Assembly (NCBI RefSeq): GCF_900111405.1
Contig: NZ_FOHJ01000009.1
Coordinates: forward strand, 62,001 to 126,000
Direction of reading: 5' to 3'
DNA: 64,000 nt
DNA from: Salinibacillus kushneri
GTDB lineage: Bacteria; Bacillota; Bacilli; Bacillales; Alkalibacillaceae
Below the pieces are notes generated by a model, which saw nothing but the letters and a program-made list of their open reading frames with translations, had not been told where the DNA came from and searched no databases. Shown in pieces: positions 56,183 to 64,000 of the stretch; the first letter of the stretch is position 1; each line of letters begins with the position of its first letter. The position numbers and the translations under genes were made by a program.

Positions 56183-56410
56183 TTGTATGTCACTCCATTT
56201 TTAAATGTCTGTCTCCCTATTATAACTGATTTTTCATTGTTACCTAAATGAATTAAACATAAGTCAAACAACTGTCACAAATCTATCATTCAAGAGGTCA
56301 TAAAATACAAGGGGCAATTAACTCTAAAGGAGAACAATCATTGATTTTAGCAGAAGAAATATACGTAGACTCATCATAAAATGGATGCACATTTTTCTCG
56401 TACGGTGTAA

Positions 56411-56524
56411 AGTTATCAAAGCTTTCCTTGTCATGCGGGAGGAAAGCATAGGTGAGACCCGCTGTTCGACAGCACAAGGAGGGTTACCAGCCACTCGCGG
56501 AAAGCGAAGGATATTTCCGGAGTG
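56411..56524 (+). repeat. Intergenic repeat family A copy 3
   Basis: AGTTATCAAAGCTTTCCTTG with TGCGGGAGGAAAGCATAGGT and the ending CGCGGAAAGCGAAGGATATT TCCGGAGTG (split here). It fills most of the 449-base gap between ctaG and ctaF; a small open frame at 56324-56641 covering it is judged spurious. Confidence 0.55.
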
Positions 56525-56600
56525 TATTATCCACCAACCATAATTTCTGTTAAGTTTGGATTTTTTAATAAAACACTTTTTTCCCAGTCTCATGAATACA

Positions 56601-56632
56601 AAAGATCGAGGCAATAGCCTCGATCTTTTTTT
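56601..56632. terminator. Intrinsic terminator after ctaF
   Basis: AAAGATCGAGGC(AATA)GCCTCGATCTTT. On the minus strand it follows the ctaF stop with TTTTGT; on the plus strand a T8 run follows, so it may work both ways. Confidence 0.8.
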
Positions 56633-56952
56633 TAGATCCACGTAATGGTTGTTAATGCTAAAATGGTTAAAACCGCTGCAAAAACACCTGAAAAAATCAT
56701 AAGCGAAGGCATTTCGTGACCCTTTTGGTTTAAATGCATAAAGTAATACAGTTGAAAAAGCACTTGAACAACAGCTAACACTAAAATAATCGGAACAACA
56801 AGATATTTACTAAAGTCTCCCACTACCAGACCAAACGCTATAATTGTAAATGCAATCATCATAGCAAATGTAATAACCTGGTACTTCATTTCTTCTTTAT
56901 GCTTTTCTTTAAAAAACTGATCTTGATAATTGGAATTGGTGTTATCTGCCAC
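56632..56952 (-). CDS. ctaF: Cytochrome c oxidase subunit IVB (CtaF)
   Basis: 106-aa subunit IV of the caa3 oxidase: hydrophilic N-terminus (NSNYQDQFFKEKHKEEMKYQ) and three membrane segments, with LYYFMHLNQKGH as the family mark. GTG start at 56952 with GGTGGGG upstream. Four bases after ctaE. Confidence 0.94.
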   Translation of the reverse strand: MADNTNSNYQDQFFKEKHKEEMKYQVITFAMMIAFTIIAFGLVVGDFSKYLVVPIILVLAVVQVLFQLYYFMHLNQKGHEMPSLMIFSGVFAAVLTILALTTITWI

Positions 56953-56955
56953 TTA

Positions 56956-57588
56956 CTACCCCACCTTTCCCATGAGATAAACTACTGTAAATATAAACAC
57001 CCAAACTACATCAATAAAGTGCCAGTATAAACTAACCAAATAAAATTTAGGTGCATTATATAAATTCAAACCTCTCTTTGCATTTCGGAACATGAGAGTT
57101 AAAAACCATAAAAGTCCAAATGCAACGTGTGCACCATGGAAGCCTACAAGAGCATAAAAGGCTGACCCAAATGCATGGGCTGTAAACGTATGGTGAAATT
57201 CATGAACATAATGATTAAATTCGTATACCTCAAGCCCAAGGAATGATGCTCCTAAGAGAACAGTAATGGTAAACCAAACCATCATCTTTTTAAAAGCTTG
57301 ATTCTTCATATGATAAATGCCATATACACTTGTTAAAGAACTTGTTAACAGGATAACGGTCATAATAAAGACTAATGGTAGACCGAATAATTCTTGTGAT
57401 GGTGTTCCTTCTGCGTCACCGAAGGAATTCTTTAACGCTAAATAAGTACCAAATAAACTGGCGAAAAGTACTGTCTCACCACCAAGAAAGAACCAGAAAC
57501 CCATAAATTTGTTTTTGCCTTCAAGGGTAGCTCGCTCGGGTTCATGTGGTAAATTCTCAGAACTTAAAACGTCTTCGTGTGTACTCAT
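56956..57588 (-). CDS. ctaE: Cytochrome c oxidase subunit III (CtaE)
   Basis: 210-aa subunit III with five membrane segments and the family patterns KFMGFWFFLGGETVLFASLF and FYALVGFHGAHVAFGL and SLYWHFIDVVWVFIF. The start overlaps the ctaD stop by four bases. Confidence 0.96.
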   Translation of the reverse strand: MSTHEDVLSSENLPHEPERATLEGKNKFMGFWFFLGGETVLFASLFGTYLALKNSFGDAEGTPSQELFGLPLVFIMTVILLTSSLTSVYGIYHMKNQAFKKMMVWFTITVLLGASFLGLEVYEFNHYVHEFHHTFTAHAFGSAFYALVGFHGAHVAFGLLWFLTLMFRNAKRGLNLYNAPKFYLVSLYWHFIDVVWVFIFTVVYLMGKVG

Positions 57589-59447
57589 TCTACCCCAGCC
57601 CCCTCTTCTTCAAGATCTTCTTTATGAATGTGATAACCTAAATCATCTTTAACAGAGCGAATAAACATACTGCCAAATGCGATTACCAGCCCAGCAATAA
57701 TCGCAATATAGGCTACGTTAGAATCTGGTCTGAAAATAACTCCAATCCCTGTGATAAATAAACCTAATGAAATCATAAATGGTAAGAATGAATTATTAGG
57801 CATATGAATATCATTCAGCGGCTCTGCTGGAATTAGCTTTCCATTTCCTTGGGTTTTTTCAATCCATAATGGATCTAATCCACGTACAAGTGGTAGTTGT
57901 TTAAAGTTATAATGTGGAGTTGGATTTGGTAAACTCCATTCTAATGTACGACCATCCCAAGGATCCTGAGAACTTCTTTCACCATTAACAGACGTTTTAA
58001 TGATGTTATATAGTAATATTATGGTTCCGACCGCCATTAGTAAGGCACCGACTGTACTTATAAAGTTTCCGACTTCAAGATCCTGACCCGGAAGAAACTT
58101 CCAATATCTACGTGGCATTCCCATTAGCCCTAAGAAGTGCTGAATAAAGAATGTTAAATGGAATCCAATGAAAAAGAACCAGAATGTCCATTTTCCAAGT
58201 TTCTCATTTAAGACTTTACCAAATATCAATGGCCACCAATAGTGAGTTCCTGCAATAAGTCCAAACACAACACCACCAACGATAACATAGTGAAAGTGTG
58301 CAACGACAAAGTAAGTATCATGGTATTGAAGGTCGGCTGCTGCTACAGCTACCATTACACCTGTCATACCACCAATCGTAAAGGTTGGAATAAATCCAGC
58401 TGCCCAAAGCATTGGTGTTGAAAATCGTATGCTACCGCCCCACATAGTAAACAGCCAGTTAAATATCTTTATACCTGTTGGAACGGCAATAGCCATAGTG
58501 GCAATCGCAAATATGGAGTTAGCAATTGGCCCCATACCTACTGTAAACATGTGGTGAGCCCACACCATAAAACCGAAGAATGCAATAAGTACCGTCGCAA
58601 ATACCATTGCTGAATATCCGAACAACCTTTTCTTAGAAAAGGTTGAGATAACCTCACTAAAAACACCAAAGGCAGGCAGTACCAGAATGTATACTTCTGG
58701 ATGCCCAAATATCCAAAAAATATGTTCCCATATTATTTCATTTCCGCCCATTTCCGGAACAAAGAAGTTAGCACCAAAGAGTCTGTCGAAGGTCATGAAA
58801 AATAGACCAACAGTTAGTGCAGGGAATGCAAATAAAATTAATACACTGGCAATTAAAGCGGTCCAGGTGAATAATGGCATACGCATATATGTCATACCTG
58901 GAGCCCTCATGTTTACGATGGTTACAATAAAGTTAATACCACCCATTAAGGTACCAAAACCACTTATCTGTAATCCAATCGCATAAAAGTCAAAACCATG
59001 GGTTGATGACCAAATAGAGAAAGGAGCATAAGCGGTCCAACCTCCATCAGGTGCTCCACCTAAAAACCATGAAAGGTTTAATAGTATTCCACCAAAAAGA
59101 AATAACCAAAAACCTAAGGAGTTCAAAAATGGAAAAGCAACATCACGAGCACCAATCTGTAAAGGAACAACCGCATTCATAAATGCGAAAATTAGTGGCA
59201 TTGCAGCCAGAAAGATCATAGTTGTTCCGTGCATTGTCATAATTTCATTATAAAATTGTGCACCAATTAAATTATTATCAGGCAACATAAGCTGTAAACG
59301 AATAAGCATTGCTTCGAGTCCACCAAGCAGGAAAAAGAATCCTCCGCCAAGTAGATAGAGAATTGCAATTTTCTTATGGTCAACTGTTGTTAAGTATTCC
59401 CACAAGGTAGCTCCAAAGCCAGGCTTTTCTACCGTAGCTGTACTCAC
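57585..59447 (-). CDS. ctaD: Cytochrome c oxidase subunit I (CtaD)
   Basis: Catalytic subunit of the proton-pumping caa3 oxidase, 620 aa. Haem a ligand in EIMTMHGTTMIF; CuB/haem a3 site HPEVYILVLPAFG with the histidine-tyrosine pair, HHMFTVGM, and HDTYFVVAHFHYV. Fourteen membrane segments as in CtaD of B. subtilis. GTG start at 59447 with GGGAGG upstream. Confidence 0.98.
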   Translation of the reverse strand: MSTATVEKPGFGATLWEYLTTVDHKKIAILYLLGGGFFFLLGGLEAMLIRLQLMLPDNNLIGAQFYNEIMTMHGTTMIFLAAMPLIFAFMNAVVPLQIGARDVAFPFLNSLGFWLFLFGGILLNLSWFLGGAPDGGWTAYAPFSIWSSTHGFDFYAIGLQISGFGTLMGGINFIVTIVNMRAPGMTYMRMPLFTWTALIASVLILFAFPALTVGLFFMTFDRLFGANFFVPEMGGNEIIWEHIFWIFGHPEVYILVLPAFGVFSEVISTFSKKRLFGYSAMVFATVLIAFFGFMVWAHHMFTVGMGPIANSIFAIATMAIAVPTGIKIFNWLFTMWGGSIRFSTPMLWAAGFIPTFTIGGMTGVMVAVAAADLQYHDTYFVVAHFHYVIVGGVVFGLIAGTHYWWPLIFGKVLNEKLGKWTFWFFFIGFHLTFFIQHFLGLMGMPRRYWKFLPGQDLEVGNFISTVGALLMAVGTIILLYNIIKTSVNGERSSQDPWDGRTLEWSLPNPTPHYNFKQLPLVRGLDPLWIEKTQGNGKLIPAEPLNDIHMPNNSFLPFMISLGLFITGIGVIFRPDSNVAYIAIIAGLVIAFGSMFIRSVKDDLGYHIHKEDLEEEGAGVE

Positions 59448-59487
59448 CTCAATAACCTCCCTTTAAACATCTTGACGTCTTCAAAAA

Positions 59488-60705
59488 TTAGTTTTCTTCA
59501 TCTTCGTTTGTATTGTCATCATTATTTTCTTCTTGATTATTTTCATTGGAATTTCCTTCATCATTATTTTCATTGCCCTCTTGTTCTGACTCTTCCTTCT
59601 TCTGAGGTTGAACGTAATCATCATCCTGGGCATCATCCGGCCCAATTTCACTTGGACTTAATGACATGAGATAATCAGCAATTTTCTCTGCATCTTCCTC
59701 GCTAGGAATGGTGTAGTTTCCAGTCATTGAGTTACCAGGTTTATGTTTTTCCGGATCCATAATCCAATCCACAATGTTTTCTTTATTGTAATCTAATACA
59801 CCGGCAACTTTTGATCGATCCCCAAAGTTGGTTACATTTGGTCCCATCATAGCTGGTGAGGAACCAACAGCATGACAGCCCATACAACTATTGTCAGAGA
59901 ATAGCTGTTTCCCTTCTCTGGCTGATGAATCTTCAGGTTCTGCTTCTGGATCAACGTTTTGCATATCAGACATCCACTGATCAAATTCACCCGGGCTAAC
60001 CGCAACAATACGGAAATCCATTAAAGAGTGAGAAGGTCCGCAAAACTCAGCGCAGTGACCCCAATAAACGCCTTCCTCTTCTGCCTTAATAAACATTTCA
60101 TTTTCATTTTTACCAGGGTTTACGTCCATTTTACCGGATATTGATGGAACCCAGAAGGAATGGATTACATCACCTGAAGATAGTTTAATGTAAACCCTTT
60201 TATCCGTTGGAATATATAAATCCTGACTGGTTTGGACACTCGTATCCCGGTAATCAAAATTCCACCAGAATTGCTTGCCTGTTACATCAATCCACAGAGC
60301 ATCATCTGTATTTTCTGCTTCTTCTCCTTCTGTAGATTCAGGAGTTGTATCAGAAAGTGCAAATGTATATTGTACGGTTGGAACCGCTAAAATCAGTAGC
60401 AAAATGATAGGAATAACAGTCCAAATCGTTTCCAATATACGGTTCCCCTCAACTTGCTTAGGGATATAATCTTCTTCCCCTTTTTTTTGGCGGAATTTGA
60501 CTACAACGAATACATAAATAGCCATTACGACCAAAAATACAAATAACATGATAATGATACTTAAAATCATAAGGTCCAGAATCATGTCCGCGCCTTCACC
60601 TTTTGGTTGCAAGGCACTTAAGTATGGGTTTCCACAGCCTGTAAGTATAAGTGCTAATCCACTTAATAAAAATAGCGCTCGAAACCTACCCATCCATCCT
60701 TTCAT
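59488..60705 (-). CDS. ctaC: Cytochrome c oxidase subunit II with cytochrome c domain (CtaC)
   Basis: 405-aa lipoprotein. Lipobox LTGC puts the lipid on C24; two membrane segments follow (about 42-68, 95-117). The CuA site is complete: H182, C218, C222, H226, M229 (HCAEFCGPSHSLM). A fused cytochrome c domain carries CMGCH (274-278) with M327 (GNSMTGN) as the likely axial ligand, which makes this a caa3-type oxidase. Residues 357-405 are an unusually long, acidic, asparagine-rich tail outside the membrane. Confidence 0.97.
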   Translation of the reverse strand: MKGWMGRFRALFLLSGLALILTGCGNPYLSALQPKGEGADMILDLMILSIIIMLFVFLVVMAIYVFVVVKFRQKKGEEDYIPKQVEGNRILETIWTVIPIILLLILAVPTVQYTFALSDTTPESTEGEEAENTDDALWIDVTGKQFWWNFDYRDTSVQTSQDLYIPTDKRVYIKLSSGDVIHSFWVPSISGKMDVNPGKNENEMFIKAEEEGVYWGHCAEFCGPSHSLMDFRIVAVSPGEFDQWMSDMQNVDPEAEPEDSSAREGKQLFSDNSCMGCHAVGSSPAMMGPNVTNFGDRSKVAGVLDYNKENIVDWIMDPEKHKPGNSMTGNYTIPSEEDAEKIADYLMSLSPSEIGPDDAQDDDYVQPQKKEESEQEGNENNDEGNSNENNQEENNDDNTNEDEEN

Positions 60706-60794
60706 GAATTCATACCCCTCTTTCTCTTTTTATGTGTAGTTAAATATGAATATAATAAAGTTAAGTGAATAATGGGATTATTCTCTTAACTAAA

Positions 60795-61745
60795 TTAGAA
60801 AAATGACGGAATGGTGGCAATCACCATTGCAAGTGAAATAATGGTCAAATAATTAAGCGAATAAATAAACATACGTTTCGCCCACTTCAAATCATCCTTC
60901 GTAAAGAAACCACTTATAGATAGTATTAACCAACCTATATTTAATATAGAAGCTAATACTAAAAAGATTGTCCCTAATGAACCAAAATAAAATGGGAGTG
61001 GTAATAAACACGCGATATATATCGTCATTTGTCTTTTGGTAATGGAAAATCCGTGTATAACTGGAAGCATTGGAATACCAGCTTCTTTATACTCTTCTGT
61101 TTTCAACATAGCTAATGACAAAAAGTGTGGTGTCTGCCATATAAATAGAATAAGAAATAAAACAAATGCAATTGGATGAAAGCTTGTATCCACCGCAAAC
61201 CAGCCAATTAATGGAGGTGCAGCACCTGAAAAACTTCCAATAATGGTATTGATGGTATAACGCCGTTTTGACCACATCGTATAAAGTACAACATAAGTAA
61301 ACCATCCCAAAAATCCAAACAATGCTGCCATAGGTGATGCAAGCCATAATAAAATAAGTCCGAATACAGAAAATCCAATACCTAATTTAAGAATAAGAGA
61401 ATTAGACATCGTACCTGTAACAGTTGGTCGTTCTTTCGTTCTGGACATCTTTTGGTCGATATCCTGATCGTAGTAATTATTTAATACACAACCTCCAGCT
61501 ATTACAAAAGCTGTACCTGTCATTGTAAGAATAAAAACATCCCAATATAGGAAAAACGACGATGACTGCGTAACAAATAACGCGAGCCAAAAACCAGCAA
61601 AGGTTGTCATTAAATTCGAATTAATAATCCCAATTTTTATCAAAGCCAGAAAATCAGACCAAAGAGTTTTTGTCTTATCATACCCTTCGCCTGATGATTC
61701 AATCAATTTTGAAGGATTTGTCCCAATAGATTTAGGGTTACTCAT
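60795..61745 (-). CDS. ctaB: Protoheme IX farnesyltransferase (heme O synthase)
   Basis: 316-aa UbiA-family membrane enzyme that farnesylates haem b to haem o. Motifs NNYYDQDIDQKMSRTKERP and WQTPHFLSLAMLKTEEYKEA are intact, with about nine membrane segments. ATG has GAGGAAGG upstream. First gene of the cta run, divergent from ctaA. Confidence 0.96.
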   Translation of the reverse strand: MSNPKSIGTNPSKLIESSGEGYDKTKTLWSDFLALIKIGIINSNLMTTFAGFWLALFVTQSSSFFLYWDVFILTMTGTAFVIAGGCVLNNYYDQDIDQKMSRTKERPTVTGTMSNSLILKLGIGFSVFGLILLWLASPMAALFGFLGWFTYVVLYTMWSKRRYTINTIIGSFSGAAPPLIGWFAVDTSFHPIAFVLFLILFIWQTPHFLSLAMLKTEEYKEAGIPMLPVIHGFSITKRQMTIYIACLLPLPFYFGSLGTIFLVLASILNIGWLILSISGFFTKDDLKWAKRMFIYSLNYLTIISLAMVIATIPSFF

Positions 61746-62214
61746 TTTAAACGTTACCTTCCTCTCTTTTCGTGAAATACAGACTCTTTATGTTAAGTTA
61801 GGAAGTAAAATATAGTTTTTTATCTTTCCTGCTTATAAGCCTAAATATACGATTATATTTTATCACGTAACTGTACTTATATCTATTTAATCACACATCA
61901 CATGGTTTTGTGTGACAAATTTATGACACTTCGAAATTACCTTCTCACCCTAAATTTACAGATGGGAACTCAAGATGGCAAAATTATGTACTTATGGGAT
62001 TATTATGATGATTATTACCAGCCCTTTTTTATTTCTAGCAAAGAAATCGTGAAGATGCAACCTTTTTATGCTTTTTACGTGAAAATGACCAAACCTTTCT
62101 TAACCATATTATCATATCATTTGTAATGAAATTGTGACAATTTCTTTTGTATGTCGCAAATTTTTATATTAAAATGTAGATTGGACTTTATTATGAGAAT
62201 GGTAGGTAATAATC
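61746..62214. promoter_or_regulatory. Divergent ctaB / ctaA control region
   Basis: 469 bases, AT-rich, with no convincing gene; a small frame at 61902-62126 lacks a ribosome site. TTGTGTGACAAATTTATGAC near 61908-61927 and ATTGTGACAATTTCTTTTG near 62131-62149 resemble ResD-type sites (TTGTGA core). In B. subtilis ctaA is ResD-dependent, so control by oxygen limitation is plausible; the site calls are by eye. Confidence 0.4.
62147..62175 (+). promoter_or_regulatory. Sigma-A promoter of ctaA
   Basis: TTGTAT (62147-62152), 17-base spacer, TAAAAT (62170-62175), 40 bases before the ctaA start. A possible ResD-like site lies immediately upstream. Confidence 0.6.
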
Positions 62215-63132
62215 ATGATTAAATTACTAAAATGGTTATCTGTTCTATCAACAATTGGAATGCTTTTTGTATTAGTTGGTGGTGCTCTAGTAACTAAAAC
62301 GGACTCTGGGCTTGGTTGTGGTAAAAGCTGGCCATTGTGCGAGGGTGAAATTATTCCCTCCACTATTACTTTGGAATTAATCATAGAATTAAGTCATAGG
62401 TTAGTTTCAGGTACGGTTGGAATCCTTGTTCTGGCACTATCTATTCTTGCCTGGAAGTACTATGGAAATGTACGAGAAACAAAATTTCTTGCCATCATGT
62501 CGATTTTCTTTCTTGTATTACAAGGACTCATAGGTGCTGCAGCTGTGGTGTGGGGCCAATCTGATTTTGTACTGGCTATGCATTTTGGAATTTCTTTAAT
62601 ATCTTTTGCAGCTGTATTCTTATTAATGATTATTATCTTTGAGATTGATAAGAAGTTTGATGCAAATTCCTTACATATTGACAGCTCACTAAGAAAACAT
62701 TTTTATGCCTTATTTACATATACCCTGGCTGTTGTCTATACAGGGGCCCTTGTACGACATACTCATGCAAGCTTAGCTTGTAGAGGGTGGCCACTTTGTG
62801 AACCGAATGTCGTGTTTTCGCCATTCAGCTTTGAACAATGGGTTCAAATGGCTCATCGGTTGGCTGCCGGTCTTTTATTTGTGTGGGTTATCTATTTGTT
62901 TTTTCGGATTATACGAGATTATAAAGAGCATAAAATCATGTATTCCGGCTGGACCATTGCGCTCCTTCTCATGATTTTTCAAGTTACGCTCGGAGCATTC
63001 ATTATTATGACCATGCTAAATCTATCAATTGCTCTTTTACATGCTCTGATAATCTCTATATTCTTTGGACTCTTATGTTACTTTATCCTACTTTCAAGCA
63101 GAAGTGCACAGAATGAAAAGAAAAGCAAATAA
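62215..63132 (+). CDS. ctaA: Heme A synthase
   Basis: 305-aa eight-segment membrane enzyme oxidising haem o to haem a. The two cysteine pairs are C35/C42 (GLGCGKSWPLC) and C189/C195 (ACRGWPLC), as in B. subtilis CtaA; the haem-ligand histidines are visible in ELSHRLVSG, LAMHFG, QMAHRLAAG and LLHALII. The ATG has GGTAGG upstream. Divergent from ctaB, convergent with pycA. Confidence 0.96.
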   Translation: MIKLLKWLSVLSTIGMLFVLVGGALVTKTDSGLGCGKSWPLCEGEIIPSTITLELIIELSHRLVSGTVGILVLALSILAWKYYGNVRETKFLAIMSIFFLVLQGLIGAAAVVWGQSDFVLAMHFGISLISFAAVFLLMIIIFEIDKKFDANSLHIDSSLRKHFYALFTYTLAVVYTGALVRHTHASLACRGWPLCEPNVVFSPFSFEQWVQMAHRLAAGLLFVWVIYLFFRIIRDYKEHKIMYSGWTIALLLMIFQVTLGAFIIMTMLNLSIALLHALIISIFFGLLCYFILLSSRSAQNEKKSK

Positions 63133-63138
63133 CTAATT

Positions 63139-63175
63139 AAAAAAACGGACTTCCATTTAGGAAGTCCGTTTTTAA
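63139..63175. terminator. Bidirectional terminator between ctaA and pycA
   Basis: AAAAACGGACTTCC(attta)GGAAGTCCGTTTTT palindrome between convergent genes. Confidence 0.9.
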
Positions 63176-63182
63176 TAATGTT

Positions 63183-64000
63183 TTACTCAAATTCTATGAG
63201 CAAATCACCTGTTTCAATCGCATCAGAGTTTTTGACGTAAATCTTGTTAATTTTGCCATCAAAAGGAGCTTGTACTGTTGTTTCCATTTTCATCGCTTCT
63301 GTAATCATTAAATGGTCGCCTTTTTGGACTTTTTCACCTTTTTCAACTAAGACATCAATTACAGTCCCAGGCATTGTAGCACCTATTTGATGATCATTAT
63401 CTTTATCTGCCTTTGGTCGTTCTTGGACAAGGCTTTGAATACTTTCATCTTTCACAATAACTTCACGAGGCTGTCCATTTAATTCAAAATAAATGACTCG
63501 AGTACCATTTTGCTGCGGCTCACCGATAGAGACTAATTTAACAATTAAGGTTTTACCTTGTTCAATTTCAACTTCGATTTCTTCTCCTAAGCGCATGCCA
63601 TAAAAGAACGTAGGTGTATCAAGAACTGACATGTCCCCATACTGATCATAAAACTTGTTATAATCCATAAACACTTTTGGATACAGGGCATACGTAATAA
63701 GGTCAAAGCTTGTAATCTGCCGGTTAAGTTTTTGATAAAGGGTATTGCGCAGTTCATGAAAATCCACATTATCCAGTAATTCACCAGGACGTTCTTTAAT
63801 AGGCTCTTTTCCTTTTAGGATAATTCTTTGCAATTCTTGCGGAAATCCTTGATATGGCTGTCCTAAGTACCCTTGGAATAATTGGACAACACTATCAGGA
63901 TAATCCAATGTTTCTCCCCGTTCGTAAATATCATCCTCTGTTAAATCATTTTGAACCATGTAAAGTGCCATATCTCCGACAACTTTTGATGACGGTGTTA
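63183..64000 (-). CDS. pycA: Pyruvate carboxylase, C-terminal part, cut by window edge
   Basis: Converts pyruvate to oxaloacetate (anaplerosis). The frame continues past the window end: codons beyond 63971 read TPSSKVVGD, the known PycA sequence before MALYMVQN, so the methionine at 63971 is internal. Seen are the end of the carboxyltransferase domain, the PC tetramerisation region (DKFYDQYGD-like stretch) and the biotinyl domain with biotin lysine in TEAMKMETT. About 272 of roughly 1,150 residues are in the window. Next to ctaA, as in B. subtilis. Confidence 0.95.
   Translation of the reverse strand, partial: TPSSKVVGDMALYMVQNDLTEDDIYERGETLDYPDSVVQLFQGYLGQPYQGFPQELQRIILKGKEPIKERPGELLDNVDFHELRNTLYQKLNRQITSFDLITYALYPKVFMDYNKFYDQYGDMSVLDTPTFFYGMRLGEEIEVEIEQGKTLIVKLVSIGEPQQNGTRVIYFELNGQPREVIVKDESIQSLVQERPKADKDNDHQIGATMPGTVIDVLVEKGEKVQKGDHLMITEAMKMETTVQAPFDGKINKIYVKNSDAIETGDLLIEFE

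Noticed and set aside
56324-56641. 105-codon minus-strand frame between ctaF and ctaG
   Set aside because: It lies over repeat family A copy 3 and the ctaF terminator and has no ribosome site.
61902-62126. 74-codon plus-strand frame upstream of ctaA
   Set aside because: No ribosome site, AT-rich composition, sits in the divergent control region.

Overview
The window is a chromosomal core region of an AT-rich, endospore-forming member of the Bacillaceae. The evidence is gene order nearly identical to the Bacillus subtilis pyr / divIVA / dcw (division and cell wall) / ylb / cta region, the sporulation genes spoIIGA, sigE, sigG, spoVD, spoVE, rsfA, ylbJ and ylmC, a DAP-type murE, and bacillithiol synthesis (bshC). 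Long acidic tails on exported proteins (PBP2B, CtaC) and the style of the intergenic repeats suggest a halotolerant genus of the Oceanobacillus/Virgibacillus kind; this is inference only. No tRNA, rRNA, IS element, prophage or CRISPR array was seen.

Layout, left to right (most genes are on the minus strand, so operons read right to left): 1-4.6 kb, pyrimidine operon pyrR-pyrP-pyrB-pyrC (pyrC cut by the left edge) with two PyrR attenuators; 4.6-9.2 kb, rluD-type synthase, lspA and ileS behind an isoleucine T-box; 9.2-13.2 kb, divIVA-ylmH-ylmG-sepF-ylmE-ylmD-ylmC; 13.3-16 kb, sigG, sigE, spoIIGA; 16.4-17.1 kb, an accessory nucleotidyltransferase; 17.4-36.3 kb, the dcw cluster (ftsZ, ftsA, sbp, ylxX, ylxW, divIB, a decayed murB, spoVE, murD, mraY, murF, murE, spoVD, pbpB, ftsL, rsmH, mraZ); 36.5-52.9 kb, bshC, a DUF3397 gene, panE-like and the ylb genes with rpmF, tmcAL, coaD and rsmD; 53-54.1 kb, an AI-2E-family membrane protein; 54.3-63.1 kb, caa3-type cytochrome oxidase and heme A genes (DUF420, ctaG, F, E, D, C, B and divergent ctaA); 63.2-64 kb, the 3' end of pycA.

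The genes support nucleotide supply, division and septal peptidoglycan synthesis, the forespore/mother-cell sigma cascade, and aerobic respiration. Control is visible as PyrR attenuators, a T-box, sigma-A promoters and many intrinsic terminators, several of them shared between convergent genes.

Most unusual points: murB is an in-place pseudogene with frameshifts and deletions, and murG is missing from the cluster; a structured, terminator-ended small RNA candidate with a C-rich loop lies between rsmD and a DUF7147 gene; the ribosome binding site of spoVE is buried in a terminator-like hairpin; the third pyr attenuator (pyrP-pyrB) is absent; and two families of Bacillaceae intergenic repeats occur in intact and decayed copies.
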